NCBI GenBank assembly: GCA_913062605.1
Contig: CAJXWQ010000001.1
Span: 183,461 to 247,460 of the forward strand
Length of the DNA: 64,000 nucleotides
Direction: 5' to 3'
From: an uncultured Cellvibrionales bacterium
GTDB lineage: Bacteria; Pseudomonadota; Gammaproteobacteria; Pseudomonadales; Porticoccaceae
Positions 1 to 12,094 of the stretch are shown piece by piece; the stretch's first letter is position 1; each line of letters opens with the position of its first letter. Under the pieces are notes generated by a model. The model did no database searches. It had not been told where the DNA came from and saw nothing but the letters and a program-made list of their open reading frames with translations. Made by a program: the position numbers and the translations under genes.

Positions 1-411
1 AGTATTTATGACTTGGTGTGGACTGAAGGGCCAGAAGGGAAGGTAACCTACGGTGATGTGTTCCACCAAAATGAAGTAGAAATGTCGACCTTCAACTTTG
101 AGGAAGCGGATGTGGACTTTATGTTCCAGAGCTTCGACACCTACGAGCGCGAGAGTCAACGTTTGGTCGAAAAAAACCTGCCATTACCTGCCTACGAAAT
201 GGTCATGAAAGCCTCCCATGCCTTTAATTTACTGGATGCCCGCCATGCAATTTCAGTCACAGAGCGTCAACGATTTATTTTACGAGTTCGTACCCTCGCT
301 CGAGCTGTGGCCAAAACCTATTTTCATTCACGGCTAGCTCTCGGTTTCCCGCTGGCACCTAAGGCTCTAGCCGATGAAGTCACACAACAGGCTATGGAGA
401 CTGAACAATGA
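1..411 (+). CDS. glyQ: glycine--tRNA ligase alpha subunit, C-terminal part (5' truncated by window edge)
   Basis: Frame open from base 1 ([40 protein letters not shown]); ATGA overlap with glyS. Confidence 0.95.
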   Translation, partial: SIYDLVWTEGPEGKVTYGDVFHQNEVEMSTFNFEEADVDFMFQSFDTYERESQRLVEKNLPLPAYEMVMKASHAFNLLDARHAISVTERQRFILRVRTLARAVAKTYFHSRLALGFPLAPKALADEVTQQAMETEQ

Positions 412-2501
412 GCGTAGATTTTTTAGTCGAAATAGGCACGGAAGAGTTGCCACCCAAGGCTCTACTGACACTATCCAATGCGTTTCGCGATGAAATTCTT
501 TCCCGGTTAAAAGCTGAGCAGCTGACATTCGGCGATGCCCAGACCTTTGCTGCACCCCGTCGCTTGGCGATAGTGATTAATACGCTAGATGAGAAGACAC
601 CCACCAAGGAAGTTGTCGCTTGGGGCCCACCCATTAAAGTGGCCTTTGATACTGACGGCAAACCCACGCGCGCTGCCGAGGCTTTTGCCAAGAAAAATGC
701 TATTGAGATTGATGAGCTGGCGAATAAAGTAGAAAACGATGGCAAGCAGGACAAGCTATGCCATCGCGCTACAGAGCCCGGGCGCACCACTGCGAACCTG
801 ATTGGTCCCATCGTTGAGGCCGCGCTCGCCGCGCTCCCCATTCCAAAAAGAATGCGTTGGGGTGCCAGCCGTGAAGAATTTGTACGCCCGGTTCACTGGG
901 TTGTAATGCTACAGGGCAGTAATGTGGTCAACACGAAGGTAATGGGGCTTACAGCTGGGAATACCAGCCGTGGGCATCGGTTCCATAGTAGTGGCGATAT
1001 TGTTATCCCGTCACCATCGAGCTATCAAGAAAGTCTTCGTTCAGCGCATGTCATCGCTGATTTTTCTGAGCGCCGTGAGCTCATTCGTCAAGGCGTCATA
1101 GAAGCGGCCGAAAAGGCTGGCGGTGTCGCTGTTATCGATGATGCACTACTAAACGAAGTATCCGCCTTAAACGAGTGGCCTGTTCCATTACTGGGCCGCT
1201 TTGAAGAGCGTTTTTTAGCCGTACCTTCAGAAGCGCTGGTTTCCTCGATGGCAGAACACCAGAAGTATTTCCATGTGGTGGATAGCAATGGCCAACTACT
1301 GCCCATGTTTATCACTGTTGCCAATATCGAGAGTAAAGATCCAGCTCAGGTTATCAGTGGTAATGAGCGAGTTATCCGTCCACGTCTGGCCGATGCAGCC
1401 TTCTTCTATGAAACAGATCAAAAATCTACCCTTGATGCACGCCGTGAATCGCTGAAAAGTATTGTCTTTCAAGCCAAACTCGGTTCAGTTTTCGATAAGA
1501 CGGAACGCGTTGCAAGGCTAGCCGAAATTCTGGCACCCATGACGGGAGCAGAGCCCTCATTGGCAAGAAGAGCTGCCGAATTAAGCAAGTCTGATTTAGT
1601 CAGTGAAATGGTCGGTGAGTTTGATGACTTGCAGGGAACCATGGGACGCTACTATGCCACCAATGATGGTGAGCACGCCGAAGTGGCCGAAGCCTTATTT
1701 GAGCAATACTTGCCTCGCTTTGCCGGCGACTCAATCCCAGCCACCGCCACCGGTGCCACACTGGCACTCGCCGATCGACTAGATACGCTGGTGGGTATTT
1801 TTGGTATTGGTCAGCCACCCACCGGCTCCAAGGATCCCTTTGCGCTTCGACGCGCTAGCCTTGGTGTCTTGAGGATAATTGTAGAACGGGGTATCGACCT
1901 TGATCTTCGTGAAGCACTGACTGCCGCAGCCTCCCAGCATACTGGATTAGACGCTAAACCCGACACTATTGAGAACACGGCCAAGCAAGTACTTACTTAC
2001 ATGCTAGATCGCTTCAGAGCTTGGTATGAAGATGAAAGGATCCCAACGGAAGTCTTTCAAGCAGTTGCGGCTAGACAACTTAGCAACCCTCTGGATATTC
2101 ACCAGCGAGTTCAGGCTGTTCATGCCTTCAACCAGCTCTCTGAAGCGGCCGCATTAGCGGCGGCAAATAAGCGAGTCTCTAATATTTTGTCTAAACAAGC
2201 CGACAGCACAATACCTGTGGAAGTGGATAATACTCTACTGATAGATAATGCGGAAAAAGCCTTGGCACTGTCTCTGGCAGAGCTTACTGGTGAAGTAAAA
2301 CCACTCCAACAGGATCGCGACTACACCGACGTACTGAAACGCTTGGCCAAATTACGACAACCTGTGGATCAGTTCTTTGATGATGTTATGGTCATGGTGG
2401 ATGACGACGCTTTGCGTAACAATCGACTGGCTTTATTGCAGCAATTACGTAACCTGTTCCTGGAAGTGGCCGATATTTCACTACTGGCACCCGTGAAATA
2501 A
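408..2501 (+). CDS. glyS: glycine--tRNA ligase beta subunit
   Basis: 697 aa, start [19 protein letters not shown] typical of GlyS; adjacent to glyQ. Confidence 0.97.
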   Translation: MSVDFLVEIGTEELPPKALLTLSNAFRDEILSRLKAEQLTFGDAQTFAAPRRLAIVINTLDEKTPTKEVVAWGPPIKVAFDTDGKPTRAAEAFAKKNAIEIDELANKVENDGKQDKLCHRATEPGRTTANLIGPIVEAALAALPIPKRMRWGASREEFVRPVHWVVMLQGSNVVNTKVMGLTAGNTSRGHRFHSSGDIVIPSPSSYQESLRSAHVIADFSERRELIRQGVIEAAEKAGGVAVIDDALLNEVSALNEWPVPLLGRFEERFLAVPSEALVSSMAEHQKYFHVVDSNGQLLPMFITVANIESKDPAQVISGNERVIRPRLADAAFFYETDQKSTLDARRESLKSIVFQAKLGSVFDKTERVARLAEILAPMTGAEPSLARRAAELSKSDLVSEMVGEFDDLQGTMGRYYATNDGEHAEVAEALFEQYLPRFAGDSIPATATGATLALADRLDTLVGIFGIGQPPTGSKDPFALRRASLGVLRIIVERGIDLDLREALTAAASQHTGLDAKPDTIENTAKQVLTYMLDRFRAWYEDERIPTEVFQAVAARQLSNPLDIHQRVQAVHAFNQLSEAAALAAANKRVSNILSKQADSTIPVEVDNTLLIDNAEKALALSLAELTGEVKPLQQDRDYTDVLKRLAKLRQPVDQFFDDVMVMVDDDALRNNRLALLQQLRNLFLEVADISLLAPVK

Positions 2502-2548
2502 GCTGTAAATTCGATGGCTTTTATCTTGCCCAAAACGGCATTAGAAAA

Positions 2549-3118
2549 ATGACCAAGCTCGTTATTCTGGATCGCGATGGGGTCATCAACGAAGACTCTG
2601 ACTCCTATGTTAAGTCCGTAGAGGAATGGCGCCCTCTGCCTGGCAGTATTGACGCCATTGCCCGCCTTTATCAGGCAGGCTATACCGTGGTGGTAGCCAC
2701 CAACCAATCAGGCATTGGCCGTGGCTTGTTTGACCTAGATGACCTAGAGGCTATGCACGCCAAACTAAACGATTTACTGGCTGAGACTGATACTGAGCTC
2801 GCTGGTATTTTTTATTGTCCTCACAGCCCTGACGATAGCTGTAGCTGCCGCAAACCTGCTCCAGGCTTACTCGATGCTATCTCCAGTGAGTTTGGTATGC
2901 CTTTGATGGGTGTACCCATTGTTGGTGATAGCCTCCGCGACCTTCAAGCGGGTACCACACATCACTGTACCCCTATTCTGGTCCGCACCGGCAAGGGAGC
3001 AACAACTGAACCTAAGTTAGCAGAACAAAACGATGTGGTCTTGCAACAGGCCAGAGTGTTTGACGATTTAGCCCGAGTGGTGGATTATCTTTTGGCTAAT
3101 CAAGAGGCTGAAAAATAA
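2549..3118 (+). CDS. gmhB: D-glycero-beta-D-manno-heptose 1,7-bisphosphate 7-phosphatase
   Basis: HAD motif LVILDRDGVINEDSD; CPHSPDDSCSCRKPAPGL zinc-loop typical of GmhB. Confidence 0.93.
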   Translation: MTKLVILDRDGVINEDSDSYVKSVEEWRPLPGSIDAIARLYQAGYTVVVATNQSGIGRGLFDLDDLEAMHAKLNDLLAETDTELAGIFYCPHSPDDSCSCRKPAPGLLDAISSEFGMPLMGVPIVGDSLRDLQAGTTHHCTPILVRTGKGATTEPKLAEQNDVVLQQARVFDDLARVVDYLLANQEAEK

Positions 3119-3120
3119 CA

Positions 3121-3846
3121 ATGAAAACTGCAGTAGCTTTTACACGTTCTGTGCTATTTTACGTGATTTATGCGATAGTTTTGGTTGTTTTCGGCACAAT
3201 TGCCTGCACGATTGGACCTTTAATGCCATACCAGATACGCCAGAATGTGGTGACTTGGGCAAATGCTATTATCATTAAGTGGTTGAATTTCAGCTGTGGA
3301 ATTACTCTTCAGGTAGATGGCTTGGAGAATATCCCTGACACTCCCTGTGTCGTACTGAGCAAACATCAGTCAGGCTGGGAAACCTTCTATCTTCAGCGGC
3401 TATTGCGTCCCGTTAGCACCATCCTAAAAAAAGAGCTTTTCTGGATACCTTTTTTTGGCTGGGGCCTCTACTTTATGCATCCCATCGCTATAAACCGCAG
3501 CAACCCTAGAGAAGCCATGAAACAAATACTGGCGCAGGGTAAGCAGCGCTTAGCTCAAGGTAATAATGTGCTAATTTACCCCGAGGGAACTCGAACACCG
3601 ATAGGGCAGAGCGGAAACTACGGTCGTAGTGGTGCAGCTCTGGCCATTGCTGCCGGTGTACCTGTTTTACCCGTTGCCCAGAATGCCGGCTACTGTTGGC
3701 CCGCTCACCGATTTATCAAATGGCCCGGCCGCATCCATATGGTCATTGGTGAGCCCATCGAGACTGCTGGTATTGATAGCCGACAATTAACAGAGCAAGT
3801 AAAGGGCTGGATAGAATCAACCCAGAAAACACTCTCCCATTCCTGA
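3121..3846 (+). CDS. plsC: 1-acyl-sn-glycerol-3-phosphate acyltransferase (PlsC family)
   Basis: KHQSGWET (HX4D-like block) and YPEGTRTP motifs, N-terminal TM. Confidence 0.9.
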   Translation: MKTAVAFTRSVLFYVIYAIVLVVFGTIACTIGPLMPYQIRQNVVTWANAIIIKWLNFSCGITLQVDGLENIPDTPCVVLSKHQSGWETFYLQRLLRPVSTILKKELFWIPFFGWGLYFMHPIAINRSNPREAMKQILAQGKQRLAQGNNVLIYPEGTRTPIGQSGNYGRSGAALAIAAGVPVLPVAQNAGYCWPAHRFIKWPGRIHMVIGEPIETAGIDSRQLTEQVKGWIESTQKTLSHS

Positions 3847-3926
3847 CTGGCGCCAGTCAGTCGTTTCTGGATTTCCAGTTTACTGTCGCCTAAACTGCTT
3901 CTACCCTGTTAACTATAAAATAATGA

Positions 3927-4109
3927 ATGGATGCTATGAACACTTTTGATAACGGAACCTATAACGGCCCAGAACAACGAAAAGAACTGCGTCGAAAAAA
4001 AACTGACCGCCGCCAAGAAGTTCGCTTCGAACCAGGTAAGGAGGATCGTAGAAAAAATTCAGGTCGCCGCAAGACTGACGGTGATCTTTGGCGCCAGCAC
4101 GAAGAATAA
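3927..4109 (+). CDS. small highly charged hypothetical protein (60 aa, Arg/Lys-rich DRR repeats)
   Basis: ORF between plsC and a terminator; start codon uncertain. Confidence 0.55.
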   Translation: MDAMNTFDNGTYNGPEQRKELRRKKTDRRQEVRFEPGKEDRRKNSGRRKTDGDLWRQHEE

Positions 4110-4120
4110 TTTAGGATATA

Positions 4121-4150
4121 AAAAAACTGGCCTAAATAGGCCAGTTTTTT
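4121..4150. terminator. bidirectional Rho-independent terminator between the small ORF and gyrB
   Basis: aaaaaactggcctaaataggccagtttttt: stem with A/T tracts both sides, in a convergent intergenic region. Confidence 0.9.
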
Positions 4151-4169
4151 TATGCTTGCCAATATATGT

Positions 4170-6596
<2,427 letters not shown>

Positions 6597-6624
6597 CTAA
6601 ATTTCTATGTTTTAGTATTAACAC

Positions 6625-7713
6625 CTATTCTTGTGCAATACGCCCATGTTCCACGTGGAACATGCGGATGTTTTTATCATCTTCAGGCCAGGATGATCTT
6701 AAATCCTCCCGAATGACACCGGTTATAAAGGCTTGTGCACCTAGTCGATACAAAAGCTCACCGACTTTGCTTCTATGCTGTATATCTAGCTCTGACGGCA
6801 GGTCATCCAGTAGGTATAGACACTGACACCCCGTTCGCTCATGGTACAGGTAGCCCTGTGCTATCTGCATGGCAGTAACGAGAATTTTAATCTGCCCTCT
6901 GGATAACAAATCATTAGCCGGTTGCTTGTTGAACCGTACCCGTAGATCCGCCCGATGAGGCCCATGATGTGTTGTTTTTCCCTGAATATCTCTCTGGCGG
7001 TCTGACAGCAATATATCCGTTAAGCTCTTCGTGCTATCCCAACCTGCATAATACTTGAACTCAAACCCCTCTAAAGGCGTGAGCTCTGCCAGTACTGCAC
7101 TAATTCTGGGTATCAAATCTGCTAGGTACTGTTCACGGTAGCGATTAATCTGCTCCGCTAAACTAACAAATTCAGCATCCCAAACTCCCAACAACGCCTC
7201 GTCTATTCTATCACGCCGAAGCAGTGAATTGCGCTGTTTCAAGGCCCTGCGAAACCTTTGCCAGGTATTCCGGTAGTTATGTTCCACGTGGAACACACCC
7301 CAATCGATAAACTGCCTACGAAACTGGGGCCCACCATCCAGCAGATGAAAACTATCTGAATTAAGTATTAATAATGGCATAGCCTCAGCGAGACTAGACG
7401 CACTAGTGACGGGCTCTCCATCTACTTTAAATAGAAAATCTCCCTGCCTCGACCGACTGACACCCAGCGGTATTTCTTTACCCTCTTTTTTCAGCAGCCC
7501 AAAGACCGTGCAAGTATCCCCACCCTGATTAATAACAGGACTTAATGTGCGGGTGCGGAAAGAGCGGCCACGACCTAGCAAATAGAGTGCTTCTAGCACA
7601 CTTGTTTTGCCGCTACCATTTGAGCCGTAAAATAAATTGGCTCCGGGTGATAATGAAAGCTGGATCTGCCTCAGGTTTCTCAACCCATGCACATCCAGCT
7701 TCTGTAGATACAT
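6625..7713 (-). CDS. recF: DNA replication/repair protein RecF
   Basis: GSNGSGKTSVLEALYLLGRGRSFR Walker A; position in dnaA-dnaN-recF-gyrB. Confidence 0.96.
   Translation of the reverse strand: MYLQKLDVHGLRNLRQIQLSLSPGANLFYGSNGSGKTSVLEALYLLGRGRSFRTRTLSPVINQGGDTCTVFGLLKKEGKEIPLGVSRSRQGDFLFKVDGEPVTSASSLAEAMPLLILNSDSFHLLDGGPQFRRQFIDWGVFHVEHNYRNTWQRFRRALKQRNSLLRRDRIDEALLGVWDAEFVSLAEQINRYREQYLADLIPRISAVLAELTPLEGFEFKYYAGWDSTKSLTDILLSDRQRDIQGKTTHHGPHRADLRVRFNKQPANDLLSRGQIKILVTAMQIAQGYLYHERTGCQCLYLLDDLPSELDIQHRSKVGELLYRLGAQAFITGVIREDLRSSWPEDDKNIRMFHVEHGRIAQE
6647..6662. promoter_or_regulatory. parS: parS site (ParB binding), inside recF
   Basis: TGTTCCACGTGGAACA exact palindrome; flanks extend it to 20 bp (catgttccacgtggaacatg, 6645-6664). 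Confidence 0.93.
7280..7295. promoter_or_regulatory. parS: parS site (ParB binding), inside recF
   Basis: TGTTCCACGTGGAACA exact palindrome. Confidence 0.93.
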
Positions 7714-7736
7714 TTTAGATGGTGTTGAGTGAATAA

Positions 7737-8837
7737 TCAGAGCCGCATCGGCATAACAACATACACGGCACTTTCATTTTCAGGGTCTTCTATCAGAGCA
7801 CTGCTGTTCGCGTCAGATAGCGTAAAGCGAGCAGTCTCCCCACGTAAAACATTAAGTACATCAATGACATAGCTAACATTGAAGCCTACTTCCAGTTCAT
7901 CTGAGGAATAATTAACGGTTACTTCCTCCTGTGCCTCTTCTTGCTCAGGGTTGTTAGCAACCAGCGTCAATTGACCTTCTGATAATAATAGGCGAACACC
8001 TCGATACTTTTCATTAGACAATATCGCGGTACGGCTAAAAGCATTTTTCAGCTCTTCACGGCTACCCACCATTTGCTTATCCCCGCCTTTTGGCAGCACC
8101 CGGTCATAGTCTGGGTAGGCGCCATCTACCAGCTTGGAGGTGAAACGAAAATCTGCTGTAGCGATACGAATATGGTTATTACCTAGTACAACAGAAACCT
8201 CGCCCTCATCTGACAGCAGGCGAGATAACTCTATGACCCCTTTGCGAGGAAGAATAACCTGGGTTAACTCCTCTGTAAGGTCGGCAACCTGAGTATCCAT
8301 CATGGCCAACCTATGGCCATCAGTCGCCACCGCACGAACTCGATCATTGCCTACCTCTAGCAACATTCCATTAAGGTAATACCGAACATCCTGTTGCGCC
8401 ATAGCAAACGCGGTGTGATCAATAAGTTGTTTTAACGAACTCTGCTCAATAGAAAACTCACACTTCCCGGGCCCATCATCCACATTGGGAAATTCATTGG
8501 CCGGGAGAGAAGACAGCGTAAAACGACTCCGCCCACTGGTGACTTGAACACGCCCACCCTCTTCAGAAAGTGTGATCTCAGCTCCATCGGGTAAAGAGCG
8601 GCAGATATCCATCAACTTGCGAGCCGGTACCGTTATCTCCCCGCTCTCAGCAGGTGAGACCAGTGATAAATGGCCAACAATCTCCACCTCGAGATCGGTC
8701 CCCGTGAGAGACAACCGACCATCATTAAGGTTAATGAGGACGTTAGATAAAATGGGGAGTGTCTGGCGCCGTTCTACTACTCCAACAACCAGCTGTAAGG
8801 GCTTCAGAAAATCTTCGCGGGAAACTGAGAACTTCAT
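7737..8837 (-). CDS. dnaN: DNA polymerase III beta subunit (sliding clamp)
   Basis: 366 aa, MKFSVSREDFLKPLQLVVGVVERRQTLPILSNVLI ... YVVMPMRL. Confidence 0.98.
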   Translation of the reverse strand: MKFSVSREDFLKPLQLVVGVVERRQTLPILSNVLINLNDGRLSLTGTDLEVEIVGHLSLVSPAESGEITVPARKLMDICRSLPDGAEITLSEEGGRVQVTSGRSRFTLSSLPANEFPNVDDGPGKCEFSIEQSSLKQLIDHTAFAMAQQDVRYYLNGMLLEVGNDRVRAVATDGHRLAMMDTQVADLTEELTQVILPRKGVIELSRLLSDEGEVSVVLGNNHIRIATADFRFTSKLVDGAYPDYDRVLPKGGDKQMVGSREELKNAFSRTAILSNEKYRGVRLLLSEGQLTLVANNPEQEEAQEEVTVNYSSDELEVGFNVSYVIDVLNVLRGETARFTLSDANSSALIEDPENESAVYVVMPMRL

Positions 8838-8904
8838 CGGTTAATATCTTCCAAGTAAGCTAGATAAAAAGGGTGGCTTATAATAATCCAAAAGCTGCGA
8901 ATAA

Positions 8905-10323
8905 TCAGGTAGTTAACGTTCTTAATAACTGCTTAACATCCTCGTTAATATCTCGACTCGTTTCCTGCAGCTCTTTCACCTTTCTACACGCATGCAGAAC
9001 CGTCGTATGATCACGGCCACCAAAGGCCTCTCCGATCTCTGGCAGGCTATGATTTGTCAGCTCCTTGGCAAGAGCCATCGCCACTTGTCTCGGCCTAGCT
9101 ATAGACCGACTTCGTCGCTTGGATAAAAACTCGGACATTTTAACCTTGTAGTACTCAGAGACCACCCGCTGAATATTATCAATGGTGACCAGTTTATCCT
9201 GAAGTGCCAAAAGGTCCTTTAAGGATTCTCGAATAAGCTCAATATTGATAGGAACCCCCGTGAAGTGAGCACTTGCTATCACCCTTTTAAGTGCTCCTTC
9301 AAGCTCTCTAACATTGGAGCGGATACGTTGAGCAATGAAAAAAGCGGCGTCATTGGGAAGATCTACTTTTGCCTGGTGTGCCTTTTTCATCAGAATCGCG
9401 ACTCGAGTTTCCAGTTCTGGCGGCTCAACAGCAACGGTAAGCCCCCAACCAAAGCGGGATTTTAGTCGCTCTTCAAGGCCATCTATTTCCTTCGGGTAAC
9501 GATCACAAGTCAGAATCATTTGCTGACCACCCTCAAGCAACGCATTGAAGGTGTGGAAAAACTCTTCTTGGGAACGCTCCTTGCCGGCAAAGAACTGGAT
9601 GTCATCAATCAGTAACGCATCAACAGAGCGGTAAAAGCGCTTAAAATCGTTGATGGCATTTAACTGTAGCGCCTTAACCATATCGGCCACAAAGCGCTCT
9701 GAGTGGAGGTAAATAATTTTTGCATTGGGTTTTTGTTCCCTCAACGCATTCCCCACAGCGTGCATAAGATGGGTCTTACCCAACCCAACGCCACCATAAA
9801 TAAATAGTGGGTTATAAGAACCTCCTGGGTTTTCGGCTACCTGCCGGGAAGCCGCTAAAGCAAGCTGGTTTGATTTACCCTCAACAAATGACTGAAAGGT
9901 GAAGGTCTGGTTGATATTGCTTCGATGGTTTAGCCCGCCTTCAACATCCGATTTTCTAACCTCGGGCTGGACTTGGATGCGGGTTGTTGCGGGAAACGAG
10001 GCTTTTTCCAGCACCGTTGGAAGCACCGGTAGCGCTTCTTCTTCCTGATAAATGGGTTGCGGGCTTGTACTGGACTCAACGATTACCTTGCACCGCTCAC
10101 CTTGAAGCTGTTGGTAGATTTCAACAATCCTCTCGAGAAACTTATCTGAGACCCAATCTCTCACAAAACGGTTGGGTGCAAGCAACCGAATATCGGTTGA
10201 TGATTGAGGTTCATCACCCTGACGAACATCTAACTGTAGTGGCCTTATCCAGGTATTGAACTGCTGTGCAGGTAGTTCTTCCTGAAGGTATCCTAGACAT
10301 TTATCCCACGAGGCTTGAGCCAA
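8905..10323 (-). CDS. dnaA: chromosomal replication initiator DnaA
   Basis: [16 protein letters not shown] Walker A, C-terminal [15 protein letters not shown] box-binding domain. Confidence 0.98.
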   Translation of the reverse strand: MAQASWDKCLGYLQEELPAQQFNTWIRPLQLDVRQGDEPQSSTDIRLLAPNRFVRDWVSDKFLERIVEIYQQLQGERCKVIVESSTSPQPIYQEEEALPVLPTVLEKASFPATTRIQVQPEVRKSDVEGGLNHRSNINQTFTFQSFVEGKSNQLALAASRQVAENPGGSYNPLFIYGGVGLGKTHLMHAVGNALREQKPNAKIIYLHSERFVADMVKALQLNAINDFKRFYRSVDALLIDDIQFFAGKERSQEEFFHTFNALLEGGQQMILTCDRYPKEIDGLEERLKSRFGWGLTVAVEPPELETRVAILMKKAHQAKVDLPNDAAFFIAQRIRSNVRELEGALKRVIASAHFTGVPINIELIRESLKDLLALQDKLVTIDNIQRVVSEYYKVKMSEFLSKRRSRSIARPRQVAMALAKELTNHSLPEIGEAFGGRDHTTVLHACRKVKELQETSRDINEDVKQLLRTLTT

Positions 10324-10403
10324 GTTTTTCCCCTTTATTCTGCCATTCGATTCTAATAGATGACATTTTTATTTGGCCTTTAGTTTAGCCACAACGAATG
10401 GAG

Positions 10404-10551
10404 TTATCCACACCTTTTGTAAAAAAAATATTTAGCGGGGTTTCCAGTAATATGCTTATATATCAGATGGTTACGAATATATATCGAGCTGTAGTTTTGC
10501 ACAGTATCGGAAGTATTTGTTGGGTGTTTTTTGACCACTCCCTGTGTATAA
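10404..10551. promoter_or_regulatory. dnaA upstream region with two DnaA boxes
   Basis: TTATCCACA at 10404-10412 and reverse-strand TTATACACA at 10543-10551, with intervening AT-rich tract. Confidence 0.75.
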
Positions 10552-10664
10552 CCTGTTGGCATTTTGTGGGCTGACCGGAGAATACCTGTCTTATGAATAA
10601 GTTAGCGAAAACGCTGTCTGGTGGATATGTTGATAGAGCTGGTAACGAAAAAAAAAGGGGGGGA

Positions 10665-12047
10665 TTACTTTCCAATACAAAAACTGGAAAAAATTCTGCC
10701 CAGCAAATCGTCAGAAGTAAATTCACCCGTAATTTCAGCGAGTGACTGTTGAGCCAGTCTCAGGTCTTCAGCCAGCAGTTCACCGGCGCCGGCTTCATTC
10801 AACTGCGCTGTACCTGCACTTAAATATTCTTGTGCCACCTGAAGTGCTTCGCTATGGCGCCGCCTTGCTGTGAAACTACCTTCATTACTTCCGGTATAGC
10901 CCATGCATTCTTTCAGGTGTTCGGTGAGAATATTCAGCCCGGCCCCCTGTTTCGCGGACAAGGTGACTACTGGATGACCATTGTTAGAAAGCCCAACCGG
11001 TAGCCCAGAGATATCCCCCTTGTTCAAGACAAAACTAAGGTTACCCTTCCCGGTAGAGTCTCGCTCTGGATAACGCTCAAAATATTCCGGCCAGTTATTT
11101 CTAGGTTCCAAGGAGTAATCCTGGGCACTATCGATAACGAACAGGATACGGTCAGCATGATCAATTTCCTGCCAGGCGCGTCTAATGCCCTCTTGTTCAA
11201 CCGCATCACCCGTGTCCCTTAATCCGGCAGTATCAATGATATGAAGAGGCATACCATCAATATGGATCTGCTCTCGAAGCACATCACGGGTTGTTCCTTC
11301 AATATGAGTCACAATAGCACTATCCTTACCAGATAATGCGTTTAGCAGGCTCGATTTTCCGGCGTTGGGCTTGCCCGCTATAACCACCGTCATCCCTTCT
11401 CTCATCAGAGAACCCTGATAGGCCTGCTCAATAACGGTCTTCAGCTGTTTCTGTAACACATCGAGGTCGGTGGACACTTTGCCATCTGCCAAAAAATCTA
11501 TTTCCTCCTCCGGAAAATCAATGGCCGCTTCAACATAAATTCTTAGTGCCGTCAGGGATTCAACCAAACGATGGATTCGTGTAGAAAACTCGCCCTGTAG
11601 CGAGCGGAGCGCGCAGCGGGCGGCCTGATCAGAGGTAGCATCGATCAAGTCGGCAATTGCCTCAGCCTGCGCAAGATCTATTTTGTCGTTAAGAAAAGCA
11701 CGCTCAGAAAACTCACCTGGTCTTGCTAGGCGAGCACCTAATGCCAGAGCTCGGCGTAACAGAGCGTCCATAATAACGGGGCCACCGTGGCCCTGTAGCT
11801 CCAGAATATGCTCACCAGTGAATGAATGAGGCGCGGAAAAGTAGATGGCCACACCCTGGTCAATCGCTAATCCATCAGTACCTAAAAAGGCAGTAAACAG
11901 TGCTTGTCTTGGCTCTGGTGTTTTTGCCAAAAACCCATCAAAAAAGGGGGATAGGTTTTTCCCTGATATTCGTAAAATACCCACACCACCTCGACCCGGT
12001 GGTGTGGCAATAGCTGCTATGGTGTCCTGATCACTGGCAGATAACAT
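10665..12047 (-). CDS. mnmE: tRNA modification GTPase MnmE
   Basis: [22 protein letters not shown] start, [15 protein letters not shown]-terminal FCIGK. Confidence 0.97.
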   Translation of the reverse strand: MLSASDQDTIAAIATPPGRGGVGILRISGKNLSPFFDGFLAKTPEPRQALFTAFLGTDGLAIDQGVAIYFSAPHSFTGEHILELQGHGGPVIMDALLRRALALGARLARPGEFSERAFLNDKIDLAQAEAIADLIDATSDQAARCALRSLQGEFSTRIHRLVESLTALRIYVEAAIDFPEEEIDFLADGKVSTDLDVLQKQLKTVIEQAYQGSLMREGMTVVIAGKPNAGKSSLLNALSGKDSAIVTHIEGTTRDVLREQIHIDGMPLHIIDTAGLRDTGDAVEQEGIRRAWQEIDHADRILFVIDSAQDYSLEPRNNWPEYFERYPERDSTGKGNLSFVLNKGDISGLPVGLSNNGHPVVTLSAKQGAGLNILTEHLKECMGYTGSNEGSFTARRRHSEALQVAQEYLSAGTAQLNEAGAGELLAEDLRLAQQSLAEITGEFTSDDLLGRIFSSFCIGK

Positions 12048-12060
12048 TTTAATATTCCAG

Positions 12061-12090
12061 AAAAAAAGGCTCCCTATGAGGAGCCCTTCT
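12061..12090 (-). terminator. probable terminator downstream of yidC
   Basis: aaaaaaaggctccctatgaggagccctt; on minus strand GC stem followed by T tract. Confidence 0.75.
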
Positions 12091-12094
12091 TATC

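Noticed and set aside
392-841. ORFs antisense to or overlapping glyS (392-841 -, 1088-1324 -, 1273-1455 +, 1600-1818 -)
   Set aside because: Lie opposite/out of frame to a clear conserved gene; compositions look like shadow translation. The same reasoning was applied to all similar short overlapping ORFs in the track.
10463-10726. 87 aa minus-strand ORF upstream of dnaA
   Set aside because: Overlaps the mnmE 3' end and DnaA-box region; no recognisable features, better explained as regulatory spacer
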